A stretch of DNA of 64,000 bases, from the NCBI GenBank assembly GCA_052145115.1, contig JBKQPG010000044.1, positions 62,001-126,000 of the forward strand, given 5' to 3'. The position numbers and the translations under genes are program-made. Shown here piece by piece: positions 34,826-44,361 of this stretch. This DNA comes from CAIVVT01 sp052145115. GTDB lineage: Bacteria; Acidobacteriota; Terriglobia; Bryobacterales; Bryobacteraceae. Positions within the stretch are counted from its first letter, which is position 1. Every line of letters begins with the position of its first letter. The notes under the pieces were generated by a model, which was given only the letters and a program-made list of their open reading frames with translations, did no database searches and was not told the DNA's origin.

Positions 34826-37800
34826 ATGAGTACGACAACTTCGGCCGGGGGTGTAATCCGGACGACCGCAAAGTCGCCTTATTCTTCGATTGGAGGCAAC
34901 TGGTTGATTCTGCAGCGCGCAATTCTGGGATTGTGTCTTGTGAGCGCCGTTCTCCCGGCGATCGACCTCAGCGGCCGTGTCACGTCGGGGGGGCGTCCGC
35001 TACCCGGGGCGGTGGTCACCGCCCGTAGTGGCACGGTGAGCCAATCCACATCCACCGGCGAGGAAGGGACTTTCTCTTTGCAACTGGGCTCGCCGCCAGC
35101 AGGAACGCCGCCAGGGGCGGCGGCCGGCGCGGTGCAAATCGAGGTCACGCTGTTCGGTTTTCGTCCGTTGAGACAGACCCTCAGCGGGCCGGACGCGGCT
35201 AAGCCTCTACAGCTGAATATGGAGTTGACCGCTCCCCGGGCTCAGAACCGCGCCGCAGCGGGAACTCAGACGCCGGATTGGCTGCAATCGCTGAACGGCC
35301 AGAGTACCGAATCTCTCAATACAACGGTTGCGGCCCCGGCGAGCGCCGCTCCCGAGGGTGCGGAGACGGCCGATTCCGTGCTCGTCCAAGGCAGCATGCA
35401 GCAAGCGGCCGCGGACGTAAGTGGATTCCCGGGCGGTCCAGGCGGCTTCGGACCGGGTATGGGCGGTCAAGGCCCAGGCGGCGGGCCGGGGTTTGGCGGC
35501 GGACCGGGTGGCGGCGGACCGGGTGGCGGCGGACCGGGTGGCGGAGGAGGGGGCTTCGGTGGTGGTGGCGGCGGCGGTGGAGGACGCGGAGGAGGCGGAG
35601 GCGGTTACGGCGGCGGCGGATTTGGCGGCGGAGGCGGCCGTCCCGATTTTGCGAACATGTCGCCTGAAGACCGCCAGAAGCTCATCGCACAATTGCGCGC
35701 GCGGCGTGGCGCGAGCGGCCCGGCGGTTTTCGGCAACAATACGACCAACCGCGCCCAGCAATATCGCGGTAGCGCATTCTGGAGTTACAGCAATTCCGCA
35801 CTGGACGCCTCACCGTACGCTCTGAACGGCGCACCAGTCGTCAAGCCGTCGTTCTATAACACGGGCTACGGAGCATCCATCGGCGGTCCGCTGCCGCTGC
35901 CTGGCAAACTGGCCAGCGGTAGTTTCTTCTTTATCAACTACACGGGCAACCGTGGGGCCAATGCTTACTCACAGTTCGGCATCGTCCCTACCGAAGCGCA
36001 GCGCAATGGCGACTTCTCATCCACCCTGGTTCCGCAAACGCAGCAGCCCGTTGCGCTGTTCGACCCCACTACTAAGGCGCCGATCTCCGGCAACATCCTG
36101 CCCGCCACAGAGATCAGTTCCATCGCTAGCGGCCTGCTGCCGTTCATTCCGCTGCCCAACCAGCCCGGTGAGACTCAAAACTACCGCTTGGTCTCCACGA
36201 CGCCCCAGGATACCGATGCGCTCAACACGCGCATCAATAAATCCGCGCACAACAACCGCTTTGACTTCATGCTCAACTACCAGCGGCGGTCCGGCTACAA
36301 CCTGCAGCCGTTCGGCTTCAAGGACATCACCTCCGGCTATGGCATGAACTCGAGCCTGGCGTATAACCGGACCTTCACGCCGCACCTGGTGCTGACCCTC
36401 ACCTCGCGTTACAACCTGAACCGCAGCGACAACACACCCTACTTCGCCAACGGCGCCGACATTTCAGGCCAACTGGGTATCGAAGGTGCATCGACGAATC
36501 CGCTGAATTACGGACCGCCCAATCTCAGCTTTACCAACTTCACGGGACTCTCGGACGCGAATCCAACGCTACGCCGCGTGGAGACCCTGACCGAATCGGG
36601 CGGGTTGCGCTACACGCGCGGCGCGCACGCCTTCTACATGGGCTTCGATTACACGCGCAACATCTGGGATCTGCTGCTCGAGCAGAATGCGCGCGGAACC
36701 TTGTTTTTCGGCGGCGAGGCCACGGCCGAAATCGGGGCCAACGGCTACGCCATGGCCGGTACCGGTTTCGATTTCGCCGACTTCCTGTTGGGCGCGGTGC
36801 AGCAGTCCACGCTGCGCTCCGGAGGCTACGACACGTATCCGCGCTCGAACATGATGGACGGATATTTTCAGGATGCGTGGAATGTGCGCAAGAACCTGAC
36901 GGTCAACCTCGGTGTGCGCTACGACTACGCGGCGCCGTTCACGGAAAAGTACGGCCGCATGGCGAACCTGGACATCGCCCCCGGCTTCACGGCTGTGGCG
37001 CCGGTGCAGCCCGGACAGCCCGGCGTGCCGGCGGGTATGGTGAATCCGGACTACAACAAGTTCTCGCCGCGGCTGGGGCTGGCCTACCGGCCGGGATTCA
37101 AGCGCCGCACGGTGATCCGGGCCGGCTTTTCGCTGTTTTACGACAACACGGTCTACAACCGCATTCCAGGATGGCTGACCGCGCAGCCGCCGTTTGCCGA
37201 GTCCTCGACCTTCACCAGCGCGGCGGGCAATGTCCTTGCCCTAAGCGATCCCTTCACGGGTCCGGCGAACGTGACCATCACGAACAGCTACGCCGTGGAC
37301 AAGTACCTGCGAACACCCTACGCCACCACCTGGAACTTCAGCTTCGAACATGAACTCCCCGGGTCGCTGGTCAGCAGTGTGACCTATCTGGGCACAAAAG
37401 GAACCCATCTGCTGGACGGGATCTGGCCGAATGTTCTTTCTTCGTCTGCCACCGGCAGTGCGGTGATCAGCAACGCCACGGGCTTCACTTATTACGAGGG
37501 GGTGGGCAATTCGAGCTTCAACGCCCTGCAACTCCGCCTGAACCGCCGCCTGCGGAGAGACTTGCAGTACACGGCCTACTACCAGTGGGCGAAGGCCATC
37601 GACGACGCCACCACGATCGGCGGCGCGGGTAACACGCTGATTCAGAATCCCAACGATATCGAAGCCGACCGCGGGCTCTCTTCTTTCGACCATCGGCAAA
37701 CGTTCACCTTCAGCACCCTGGCCACGTCGCCCTTCGGCCCGCGCGGGCTTTACATGAAACGGGGCGACACATTCCTCGCCAGGCTTCTGAGCGACTACAG

Positions 37801-38233
37801 CGCGACGGCCAACCTGACGTTGCAGACCGGCGCTCCGTTGACCGCCACAGTGCTCGGCACGTCGGCCGACATCTCCGGCACGGGCGCCGTCGGATCCACG
37901 CGCGCCGATGCCACCGGACTGCCCATCAACGCCGGTCCGGGGCCGTTCAATCTGCTGGCCTTCACGGTTCCGGCGCCGGGTCAATACGGCACCGCGGGGC
38001 GCGGCACGATCCCCGGTCCGGGGATGATCTCGCTGAACGCAACTTTCGGCCGGACCATCTACTTCGGCGAATCCGCGCGCCGCACACTCGATTTCCGCCT
38101 GTCGGCGAACGACGTCTTGAACCACGTCAATATCACTTCGTGGGGCACAGTGGTGAACTCCGCCAGCTACGGCCTGCCGGTCGCCGCCGGCTCCATGAGA
38201 ACGCTTTCCCTGATTGTGAGAATGAGGTTCTAA
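34826..38233 (+). CDS. Oar-like TonB-dependent outer-membrane receptor with Gly-rich insertion
   Basis: 1135 residues. A long N-terminal region ends in a hydrophobic stretch (LILQRAILGLCLVSAVLPA, about 29-47). A carboxypeptidase-regulatory/CnaB-like domain follows (LSGRVTSGGRPLPGAVVTAR through VTLFGFRPLRQTLSG). Residues about 197-273 are nearly pure Gly with Pro/Phe/Arg. Then come plug-like segments (SAFWSYSNSALDASPY, NTGYGASIGGPLPLP) and a large barrel ending in LSLIVRMRF with a terminal Phe, the usual outer-membrane signature. Oar-type proteins move large substrates or adhere to surfaces. The VWFA-related gene starts 6 bp downstream, so the two are co-expressed. Confidence 0.88.
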   Translation: MSTTTSAGGVIRTTAKSPYSSIGGNWLILQRAILGLCLVSAVLPAIDLSGRVTSGGRPLPGAVVTARSGTVSQSTSTGEEGTFSLQLGSPPAGTPPGAAAGAVQIEVTLFGFRPLRQTLSGPDAAKPLQLNMELTAPRAQNRAAAGTQTPDWLQSLNGQSTESLNTTVAAPASAAPEGAETADSVLVQGSMQQAAADVSGFPGGPGGFGPGMGGQGPGGGPGFGGGPGGGGPGGGGPGGGGGGFGGGGGGGGGRGGGGGGYGGGGFGGGGGRPDFANMSPEDRQKLIAQLRARRGASGPAVFGNNTTNRAQQYRGSAFWSYSNSALDASPYALNGAPVVKPSFYNTGYGASIGGPLPLPGKLASGSFFFINYTGNRGANAYSQFGIVPTEAQRNGDFSSTLVPQTQQPVALFDPTTKAPISGNILPATEISSIASGLLPFIPLPNQPGETQNYRLVSTTPQDTDALNTRINKSAHNNRFDFMLNYQRRSGYNLQPFGFKDITSGYGMNSSLAYNRTFTPHLVLTLTSRYNLNRSDNTPYFANGADISGQLGIEGASTNPLNYGPPNLSFTNFTGLSDANPTLRRVETLTESGGLRYTRGAHAFYMGFDYTRNIWDLLLEQNARGTLFFGGEATAEIGANGYAMAGTGFDFADFLLGAVQQSTLRSGGYDTYPRSNMMDGYFQDAWNVRKNLTVNLGVRYDYAAPFTEKYGRMANLDIAPGFTAVAPVQPGQPGVPAGMVNPDYNKFSPRLGLAYRPGFKRRTVIRAGFSLFYDNTVYNRIPGWLTAQPPFAESSTFTSAAGNVLALSDPFTGPANVTITNSYAVDKYLRTPYATTWNFSFEHELPGSLVSSVTYLGTKGTHLLDGIWPNVLSSSATGSAVISNATGFTYYEGVGNSSFNALQLRLNRRLRRDLQYTAYYQWAKAIDDATTIGGAGNTLIQNPNDIEADRGLSSFDHRQTFTFSTLATSPFGPRGLYMKRGDTFLARLLSDYSATANLTLQTGAPLTATVLGTSADISGTGAVGSTRADATGLPINAGPGPFNLLAFTVPAPGQYGTAGRGTIPGPGMISLNATFGRTIYFGESARRTLDFRLSANDVLNHVNITSWGTVVNSASYGLPVAAGSMRTLSLIVRMRF
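35421..35643 (+). repeat. Gly-rich coding repeat in the Oar-like receptor
   Basis: About 75 codons of GGN with imperfect repeats of GGTGGCGGCGGACC and GGCGGAGG-type units encode GPGGGGPGGGG-like peptide. The DNA repeat is prone to slippage. It links the regulatory domain to the barrel. Confidence 0.85.
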
Positions 38234-38239
38234 TCCGCC

Positions 38240-40321
38240 ATGCGCCGCTTTGCCGCCCTGTTTCTCTGCCTGTTGTTTGCCAGTTCGTGGAGCGTTGTGC
38301 CCTTGCCTGCGGCCCAGAAGCCGGCCGCGCCCGCCGGTGATATCCCGGTCTTCAAGACCTCCTCGAACCTGGTCCTGGTCTCTGTTTACGTGCGCGGCAA
38401 GGACGGCAAGCCGGTCGAGAATCTCAAACCCGAGGATTTCACCATTTTTGAAAACGGCAAGCAGCAGGCCCTCTCGGTATTCGATTTCCAGCGTCTGACC
38501 GATACCGAAGCGCCCCCTCCAGCGGCGGCGCCGAAGGCGCTCGAAGTGCGCCAGTCCCCGGAGCCCGCGCCCGCGCCCGCCGCCCAGCCGGAGACCAGTG
38601 CGCGCTTCAAGGACAAGCGCCTGCTGGTTCTGTTCATCGATTGGACTTCCATGGATCCCACGCAGCAACTACGCGCCAAGGAGGGCGCGGAGAGGGCGGT
38701 CCGCGAACAGCTCGGTCCGGGCGACCTGATGGCGCTGCTCAGTTTCGGCAATTCGGTGATCGTCGACCAGGAGTTGACCAACGACAAGGATCTGCTGTTC
38801 GCCGCGCTGGCCCGTCATACGCCCGGCCTGTCGCCCGACATGACGCAGGTCACCGACGACAATGACGACTCGAGCGCGGACAACGCCCAATTCAGCGCCG
38901 ACAACTCCGAGTTCAACCTGTTCACCACCGACCGCCGCATGGCCGCGCTCGAGGAAGCGGCCCGGCATTACGCCGCGCTGCCGGAGAAGAAGGCGCTGAT
39001 CTGGTTCACTTCCGACGCGGGCGCTTCGGGCCAGGACAACCTGGCGTGGATCCGATCGGCTGCCAACATGGCCGTTCGCTCCAACGTCTCGATTTATCCG
39101 GTGGACGTGCGCGGATTGCAGGCCACCATACCGGGCGGCGACGCCTCGACGGCCACGGTGCGCGGCTCGGGCATGTACACCGGCGCCCAGCAGAACACCG
39201 AGCGGGACCGCTTCACTGGCTCCCAGGACACTCTGGTGACAGTCGCCCAGGAGACTGGCGGCAAGGCGTCCATCGACAACAACGACTTGACCGAAGGAGT
39301 CACGACAGCCCGGCGCGACCTGCGCAGTTACTACGTCCTGGGTTACTATTCCAGCGACGACCGGCGCGACGGCAAGTATCGCAAGGTCGACGTGAAATTG
39401 AATCCGAAGATCGCAGCCAGCCTGGACTACCGCTCGGGCTACTATGCCCAGGCCGAATTCAAGGCCATGGATTCCGAGAGTCGTGAGAAACAATTGCAGG
39501 ATGCGATGCTGCTAGGGGATCCGGTCACCGATCTGCCGCTGGCCGTCGAGATCGACTGGTTCCGCCACGGCGGCAATAACTGGTTCGTCCCCGTGGCCGT
39601 GAAAATCCCCGGCACGGAAATCCCGCTGCGCAAGAAGGGCTCGGCGGAGGAGATGACCAGCTTCGACTTCCTGGGCGAGGTTCGCAACTCGAAAGACGCA
39701 CAGGTGGCCATGTTGCGCGATAACATCAAGATCCGCCTGAGAGACGAGCAGGCGGGCGCGCTCAAGTCGAGAAACCTGCTCTACGAGACCGGATTCCAGC
39801 TCGCACCCGGTTCCTACCACCTGAAGATGCTGGTGCGCGAAAACGAGACCGGCAAGATGGGCACTTACGAGAAGGTATTTCAGATTCCGCAGTACGGACC
39901 TAAGGACCTGTCGCGGTCGAGCGTCGTGCTCACCGCGCAGCGCGCAGCGGCCTCCACTGCGGTCGTCGCCGCCGCCGGCAAAAAAGCTGCCAAGGGCGTT
40001 CAGAGCCATCCGCTGATCGTCGGCGGCCAGCGCCTCGTGCCATCGGTCACGCATGTGTTCCGGCGGGCGCAGACCCTCTCGACGCTGGTCGAAGTCTACG
40101 ATTTACAACAGCCGCCAACGGTCGCCGCGACTCTCAGCCTCTTCAACTCGGAGGGCAAGAAGGTGTTCGAATCGGCGCCCGCCCAACCGGCCTCGGGCCG
40201 CCTGCTGTTCGAGACGCCGCTCAAGTCGCTGGCCCCCGGCCGCTACATCGCGCAACTGAACTTGATCGATTTCGGCGGCCAGAAATTCGCTTTCCCGCGC
40301 TCGGCGCTGACCGTCCATTGA
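38240..40321 (+). CDS. VWFA-related acidobacterial-domain secreted protein
   Basis: 693 residues with a signal peptide (1-25). FKTSSNLVLVSVYVRGKDG then PVENLKPEDFTIFENGKQQ is the opening of the VWFA-related family first defined in Acidobacteria (TIGR03436). LLVLFIDWTSMDP replaces the DxSxS metal site with a DxTS variant. DLRSYYVLGYYSSDDRRDGK, followed by YRKVDVKL and LDYRSGYYA, is the typical end of the VWA domain. A C-terminal region (about 420-693) is beta-rich and ends in a single strand. Function unknown; its tight link to the Oar-like receptor suggests a joint surface complex. Confidence 0.9.
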   Translation: MRRFAALFLCLLFASSWSVVPLPAAQKPAAPAGDIPVFKTSSNLVLVSVYVRGKDGKPVENLKPEDFTIFENGKQQALSVFDFQRLTDTEAPPPAAAPKALEVRQSPEPAPAPAAQPETSARFKDKRLLVLFIDWTSMDPTQQLRAKEGAERAVREQLGPGDLMALLSFGNSVIVDQELTNDKDLLFAALARHTPGLSPDMTQVTDDNDDSSADNAQFSADNSEFNLFTTDRRMAALEEAARHYAALPEKKALIWFTSDAGASGQDNLAWIRSAANMAVRSNVSIYPVDVRGLQATIPGGDASTATVRGSGMYTGAQQNTERDRFTGSQDTLVTVAQETGGKASIDNNDLTEGVTTARRDLRSYYVLGYYSSDDRRDGKYRKVDVKLNPKIAASLDYRSGYYAQAEFKAMDSESREKQLQDAMLLGDPVTDLPLAVEIDWFRHGGNNWFVPVAVKIPGTEIPLRKKGSAEEMTSFDFLGEVRNSKDAQVAMLRDNIKIRLRDEQAGALKSRNLLYETGFQLAPGSYHLKMLVRENETGKMGTYEKVFQIPQYGPKDLSRSSVVLTAQRAAASTAVVAAAGKKAAKGVQSHPLIVGGQRLVPSVTHVFRRAQTLSTLVEVYDLQQPPTVAATLSLFNSEGKKVFESAPAQPASGRLLFETPLKSLAPGRYIAQLNLIDFGGQKFAFPRSALTVH

Positions 40322-40339
40322 CGAGCAGCGACCGGAATA

Positions 40340-43078
40340 TCAAGGTCCATCCGCACCACGGGCATCGCGGCCGGCGGCAGCAGGGGAATCGGCCTGAGCC
40401 GTCCGGCTGGTCGCTCTTGCGACGGCATCGGCTGGAGCCATGGGCTTCTTAGTCCCCTCCGTGAGCACGCCGTACATCACGCCGCGCCCGCTGCGCGCGA
40501 CGTAAACCAGGTTGGGCGTGCGCATGTCTCCCTCGACCCAACTGGCGCCGGATAGGTCCTGGGTCGCGGAGTTATTGATCGGCGTCCAACTCTGGCCAAG
40601 GTCTTCGGACTTGTACATGGTGTCGACCGTGGCGCCTCCTACCCGGCCATACAGGTAGACAAACGGAGTGCCCGGCGACGTGCCGGCGCCGAAACCGACG
40701 TATTGGGCGGAATCGACGCTGGCAACCGTCTGGAATGTGGCCCCGCCATCCTGCGAGCGATACAGCGGGTGCGTCGTGACATCCCCGGAGTTGCGCGCGA
40801 AGGTCACCCACACGTCCCCCTGCGTGAGCGGATTGGGCACCACGGCCGGCTGCACCAGGCCACCGGGGAAAACATTCGTCGCTCCCGCATTCCATGTGGC
40901 ACCGCCATCAGTGGACGTATAAAAGACGCTGGGGCTGGTGCTCGAGTAGTTCGCTGAGTAGAGATAGTAATACGTCGTGCCGGCTGGATCGGCGCGGTCC
41001 GCCGCGAGGATGTTGTTTACCACCCACGGCGACGGGGCGTTGGTCCAGGCCTGCGGCAAGGCATTGTAATGCACGTCGTTGTTGTTTTGCGAATTGTAAG
41101 GATTGGGCTTGGCCGGAGGGTTGGCCAGCAGGCACAGCGACCACGTCCGGCCGCCGTCCCTGGTGTAATGCGGCCACGGCGCGTTGGCGGCCGAAGCCGT
41201 CGCGGCGGTCCCGCCAAAAGTGCCCCACCCCGGCACCCACACCATGTTCTGCGGGTTGGTCGCCGACATCGCAATCTGCCCGGCGATCGGCTGCGCGAGC
41301 ATCTGCGTACCGTTGGACCACAGCATTTCGGAGGGTACCGAGGGAAAGGCGGTCCAGGTCTGGCCATTGTCACTCGAAAACCCGTAATTCGACCAATACT
41401 CCCATTCGCCCCAACCCACATAGGCAAGGTTGTCCGGCTGCGTGTAGCAGTAATCCAGATTGTTGCCCATGGAAACATTCGGCCACGGCACCGGATAAGT
41501 ACTCCCCCCGAACTCGCTAACCTCCCAGCTAGCATCAACTGGATCCAAAGGAACCCCCGCCGGACTGATCTTCGTCGTCGGAACCTGATCTCTATCTGCG
41601 TGCCGGAAGCCGATCATGTCCATCGCCATCGACAGCAGATCCGCACCGCCCGCGGACTTGGGTTTGGGAGGAACCCGCACTCCAACCGCCACTAACTCCT
41701 CCAGGTTTTGCATGTGCCAGGCCCAGAAGGGCGTCGTGGCGCCCACATCGTCCGTCCGCGCCACGCCCCAGCCGTTGGTCCACCAGACCTGTTGAGGATA
41801 CGCCGGATCGATCATCAGCGCCGCCATCCCGCCGTTGCACCCGGCGGTGGTGGCGATGTAATACAGCGGCGCCGATGGGTTGGTGCCAGGCGTGAGCGGA
41901 TCGTGGCCCTGCATCGACATCTGCTGCGAACTCCACGCGGATCCGCCGTTAGTGGACCGCCAAACCGTGTTGGTGCTGCTGTTGCCCACCATGACGATCT
42001 GGCCATTCGTCGGATCGCTGGTAATGCCGGTGTAAGGGTTGGATTGCGGCGCCGGCGTGATGTTCGTCCATCCGCTATTGGCATAGCTCCAGACCGTGCC
42101 TGAGACGTTTTGCGTGCCGCAGCTGACGTATATCGTTCCATTCGCCGTGATGGCGGCGCGCACGGGGTCCGTAGGTCCGCCGCTCAGCAGGCTCCAACTG
42201 TTGCCGCCGTCCTTGCTCCGCCACACTCCGCTGGAATGCACGCCCACATAGATCGTCTGCGTGTAAGGCGCGCCGCTCACCGGGTTATAGGCGATCGTAG
42301 ACTTATCCAACAGCACAAAGGTGAATCCCGGCTGGTCGCCGCTCCCGCCCGCGGCCGGCTCGTTCAGGGAAGCCGGATTGGGCAGGCCGCCCTGCACTTC
42401 GGTCCACGTGTAAGCCGGCGCGCCCGGCGAATTGCGGACGCCCTTCCACAAGCCATTCGTGCGCGTCGCGAAGTACACCACGCCGGCGGCGTTGGGATCG
42501 CTGGCCAGGCGCTCGCCAGTCTCCACGCGATAGTTACCGTTCGGACTGACTAACACGTTCTGCGCGGCGAGACCAGTCGGCTGCCACGAATTGCCGTGGT
42601 CGTCGGAGACCAGCACCTCGCCCGAGGTGTTGTACTGAGTGTAGCCGTTCGATCCCAGGTAAGTAGTCGTGGGCCAGTTCACCGCAACATACACCCGGTC
42701 CGGACTCAGCGTTTCCGTGGCAATGGATTCCACGCCGGGGACTTGAGCGAGGCCGATGCCTTCGAGTAGCGGAATCCAACGGTCGCCCGCCTGGTCAGTG
42801 ACACGAGATGGTCTGATTCCTCCGGCCCGGCTGCTGGCAGCCTGGGCGCTGCGAAGTGAAGGCTGGGCCCGCTCGTAGAAGTACGCCCCGCCCACGTCGG
42901 TCCGGATATAGACGCCGGAACTCCCGTCCGCGCGCGCCGTCGCGATCAAACCCGTGACATAACCCATGCCTTGGATGTTCACGTTCTTCCACTGGAAGAG
43001 TTGAGCGGGAGCGGCGCCAATGATCGGCGTGAGCAGGATCAGCGCCCAGACAAATGCGCGACAAACGCGTGGCTTCAT
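40340..43078 (-). CDS. Secreted GH74-like / BNR-repeat (sialidase-fold) protein
   Basis: 912 residues from the ATG at 43076-43078. A signal peptide ends about 25 (GAAPAQ). NIQGMGYVTGLIATARADG and GVYIRTDVGGAYFYER are the opening of GH74 xyloglucanase-type double beta-propellers. BNR/Asp-box-like units recur (SDDHGNSWQPTG, SKDGGNSWSLL, STDGGATWNAG, SQDGGATFQTV, SEDLGQSWTPI). GH74 enzymes cut xyloglucan. Without a check of the two catalytic Asp the activity is not certain; other seven-bladed BNR exo-enzymes are possible. Start context: 25 upstream in-frame residues are Arg-rich and excluded. Confidence 0.82.
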   Translation of the reverse strand: MKPRVCRAFVWALILLTPIIGAAPAQLFQWKNVNIQGMGYVTGLIATARADGSSGVYIRTDVGGAYFYERAQPSLRSAQAASSRAGGIRPSRVTDQAGDRWIPLLEGIGLAQVPGVESIATETLSPDRVYVAVNWPTTTYLGSNGYTQYNTSGEVLVSDDHGNSWQPTGLAAQNVLVSPNGNYRVETGERLASDPNAAGVVYFATRTNGLWKGVRNSPGAPAYTWTEVQGGLPNPASLNEPAAGGSGDQPGFTFVLLDKSTIAYNPVSGAPYTQTIYVGVHSSGVWRSKDGGNSWSLLSGGPTDPVRAAITANGTIYVSCGTQNVSGTVWSYANSGWTNITPAPQSNPYTGITSDPTNGQIVMVGNSSTNTVWRSTNGGSAWSSQQMSMQGHDPLTPGTNPSAPLYYIATTAGCNGGMAALMIDPAYPQQVWWTNGWGVARTDDVGATTPFWAWHMQNLEELVAVGVRVPPKPKSAGGADLLSMAMDMIGFRHADRDQVPTTKISPAGVPLDPVDASWEVSEFGGSTYPVPWPNVSMGNNLDYCYTQPDNLAYVGWGEWEYWSNYGFSSDNGQTWTAFPSVPSEMLWSNGTQMLAQPIAGQIAMSATNPQNMVWVPGWGTFGGTAATASAANAPWPHYTRDGGRTWSLCLLANPPAKPNPYNSQNNNDVHYNALPQAWTNAPSPWVVNNILAADRADPAGTTYYYLYSANYSSTSPSVFYTSTDGGATWNAGATNVFPGGLVQPAVVPNPLTQGDVWVTFARNSGDVTTHPLYRSQDGGATFQTVASVDSAQYVGFGAGTSPGTPFVYLYGRVGGATVDTMYKSEDLGQSWTPINNSATQDLSGASWVEGDMRTPNLVYVARSGRGVMYGVLTEGTKKPMAPADAVARATSRTAQADSPAAAGRDARGADGP

Positions 43079-43690
43079 AGTTCGAATCCCCGCCCGGAGC
43101 CGATCGCGCGCAGCCATCAGCCTACGCGGCAGCCGGACCAGGATCATTGCCACTCTATCTCAGATCGGGTCTGCCTCGTTTGCTTTCGACTCCCACATCA
43201 TACAGAGGCACATTGCCCACACAAAAGCCTGCTTCCGGAAGGCCGTGATCAGGCGTGGGCGGCGGCGCCTCCGCTTCGGCGTCCAGCGGGCCGCCTGGCT
43301 CAGCCCGCTCTGCCACCAACGGGTTGCTTCCCGACGGCGCTCCTCGAGCACCGCAAAATCGCGTCCAACTCCTGCCGCATTGCCCATACCAGATTCAAAG
43401 CAGGATCGCCCACAAGGTTGCAGCTCTACTATGCGGGAGTCGATTGGGCTAATTCTCAAGCTACCCGCCGAGATTTCGCCCGGCGGACCCTGCACATCGG
43501 AGTTTCCTCCGATTTTTCGACCACGTCTACCGCCAATGGCAGACCAGGCGCAGCCTGATTCCTGGGTTACTACTCTGGTGAACCCAAGGACCGCAACGAG
43601 GGCAAAAACAACGGTCTATTTGACAGTAGCTCGATTGTGGCGGACACTGGGATTACAGGAACGTTAAAGACCTACCTGAAGACATAACTC
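43079..43690. other. Intergenic region, 612 bp, possible decayed VWFA-related fragment
   Basis: No intact gene. At about 43558-43620 one plus-strand frame reads FLGYYSGEPKDRNEGKNN, close to the YVLGYYSSDDRRDGK end of the VWA family encoded at 38240-40321, and upstream in the same frame LQLYYAGVDWANSQATRRDF resembles the following GYYA segment. A stop codon lies between them, and their order is reversed, so this is at best a scrambled relic. The rest shows nothing. Confidence 0.3.
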
Positions 43691-44206
43691 ATGCCCAAAC
43701 CAGAAATCACGAAAGAGATCCTTACCGCGGCGCTGGAAGGATTTGAAGCCCAGAGGATGCGCCTGGATGCCCAGATAGCTGAACTCAAGGCTATTCTATC
43801 CGGCGATAGTACAAAGCCGGCCAAAACCGCTGCGCCCTCGAAGCGCCGCCGGACCATGAGCGCCGCCGCTCGCAAACTTATTAGTGATGCGCAGAAGAAG
43901 CGCTGGGCGGCGCTGAAGGGCCACTCTGAGTCACCCTCACAGAAGGTGATCCCGGCTATCCCCAGGAAGAAGCGCAAGCTCAGCGCAGCTGGCCGGCGGG
44001 CCATAGCGGAAGCCGCGAAGAAGAGATGGGCCAAAGTCAAGGCCGCGCGGCAGCCTGCGGCGCCAGCGGCCACGGCTAAGTCGGCGCCGAAGAAAGCTGC
44101 CCGGAAGGCTGCGGTAAAGGCTCTACCCAGGAAAGCCCGAAAGGTTGCACGGAAGAAAGCGGCTCAGGCTCCTCCGCCTGCGGCCGAAGCAGCTTCCGCC
44201 CAATAA
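43691..44206 (+). CDS. Basic Lys/Ala-rich protein with repeated DNA-binding-like motif
   Basis: 171 residues. An N-terminal helix (about 1-37, ITKEILTAALEGFEAQRMRLDAQIAEL as coiled coil) is followed by two copies of one unit: RRRTMSAAARKLISDAQKKRWAAL and RKKRKLSAAGRRAIAEAAKKRWAK (each about 24 residues, given here split in sense only by the shared core SAA.R..I..A.KKRWA). The last 60 residues are Lys/Ala/Arg-rich like a histone H1 tail. The repeated unit recalls NUMOD3-type DNA-binding motifs. Likely nucleoid- or nucleic-acid-binding; no named family is certain. No clear Shine-Dalgarno. Confidence 0.65.
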   Translation: MPKPEITKEILTAALEGFEAQRMRLDAQIAELKAILSGDSTKPAKTAAPSKRRRTMSAAARKLISDAQKKRWAALKGHSESPSQKVIPAIPRKKRKLSAAGRRAIAEAAKKRWAKVKAARQPAAPAATAKSAPKKAARKAAVKALPRKARKVARKKAAQAPPPAAEAASAQ

Positions 44207-44361
44207 CTTCTTGGACTGCTTAAGTGGCCCTACGGCTCGGCTCGCCAGCCGTTGAGTGACTATTACTAACCTGCCGGGGCACTACCCTAAACCCGAGGCG
44301 CGTGGAGGGTCTACGTGTGTCCCTCACAAGCAGCCGGGCGGCCTCACGCTACGATGAATCC

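Noticed and set aside
35421..35643. Possible CRISPR or minisatellite array
   Set aside because: The repeats are in-frame Gly codons with no spacers; part of a protein.
37241..38668. 475-codon minus-strand frame over the receptor/VWFA junction
   Set aside because: Antisense to two gene ends and unlike any family.
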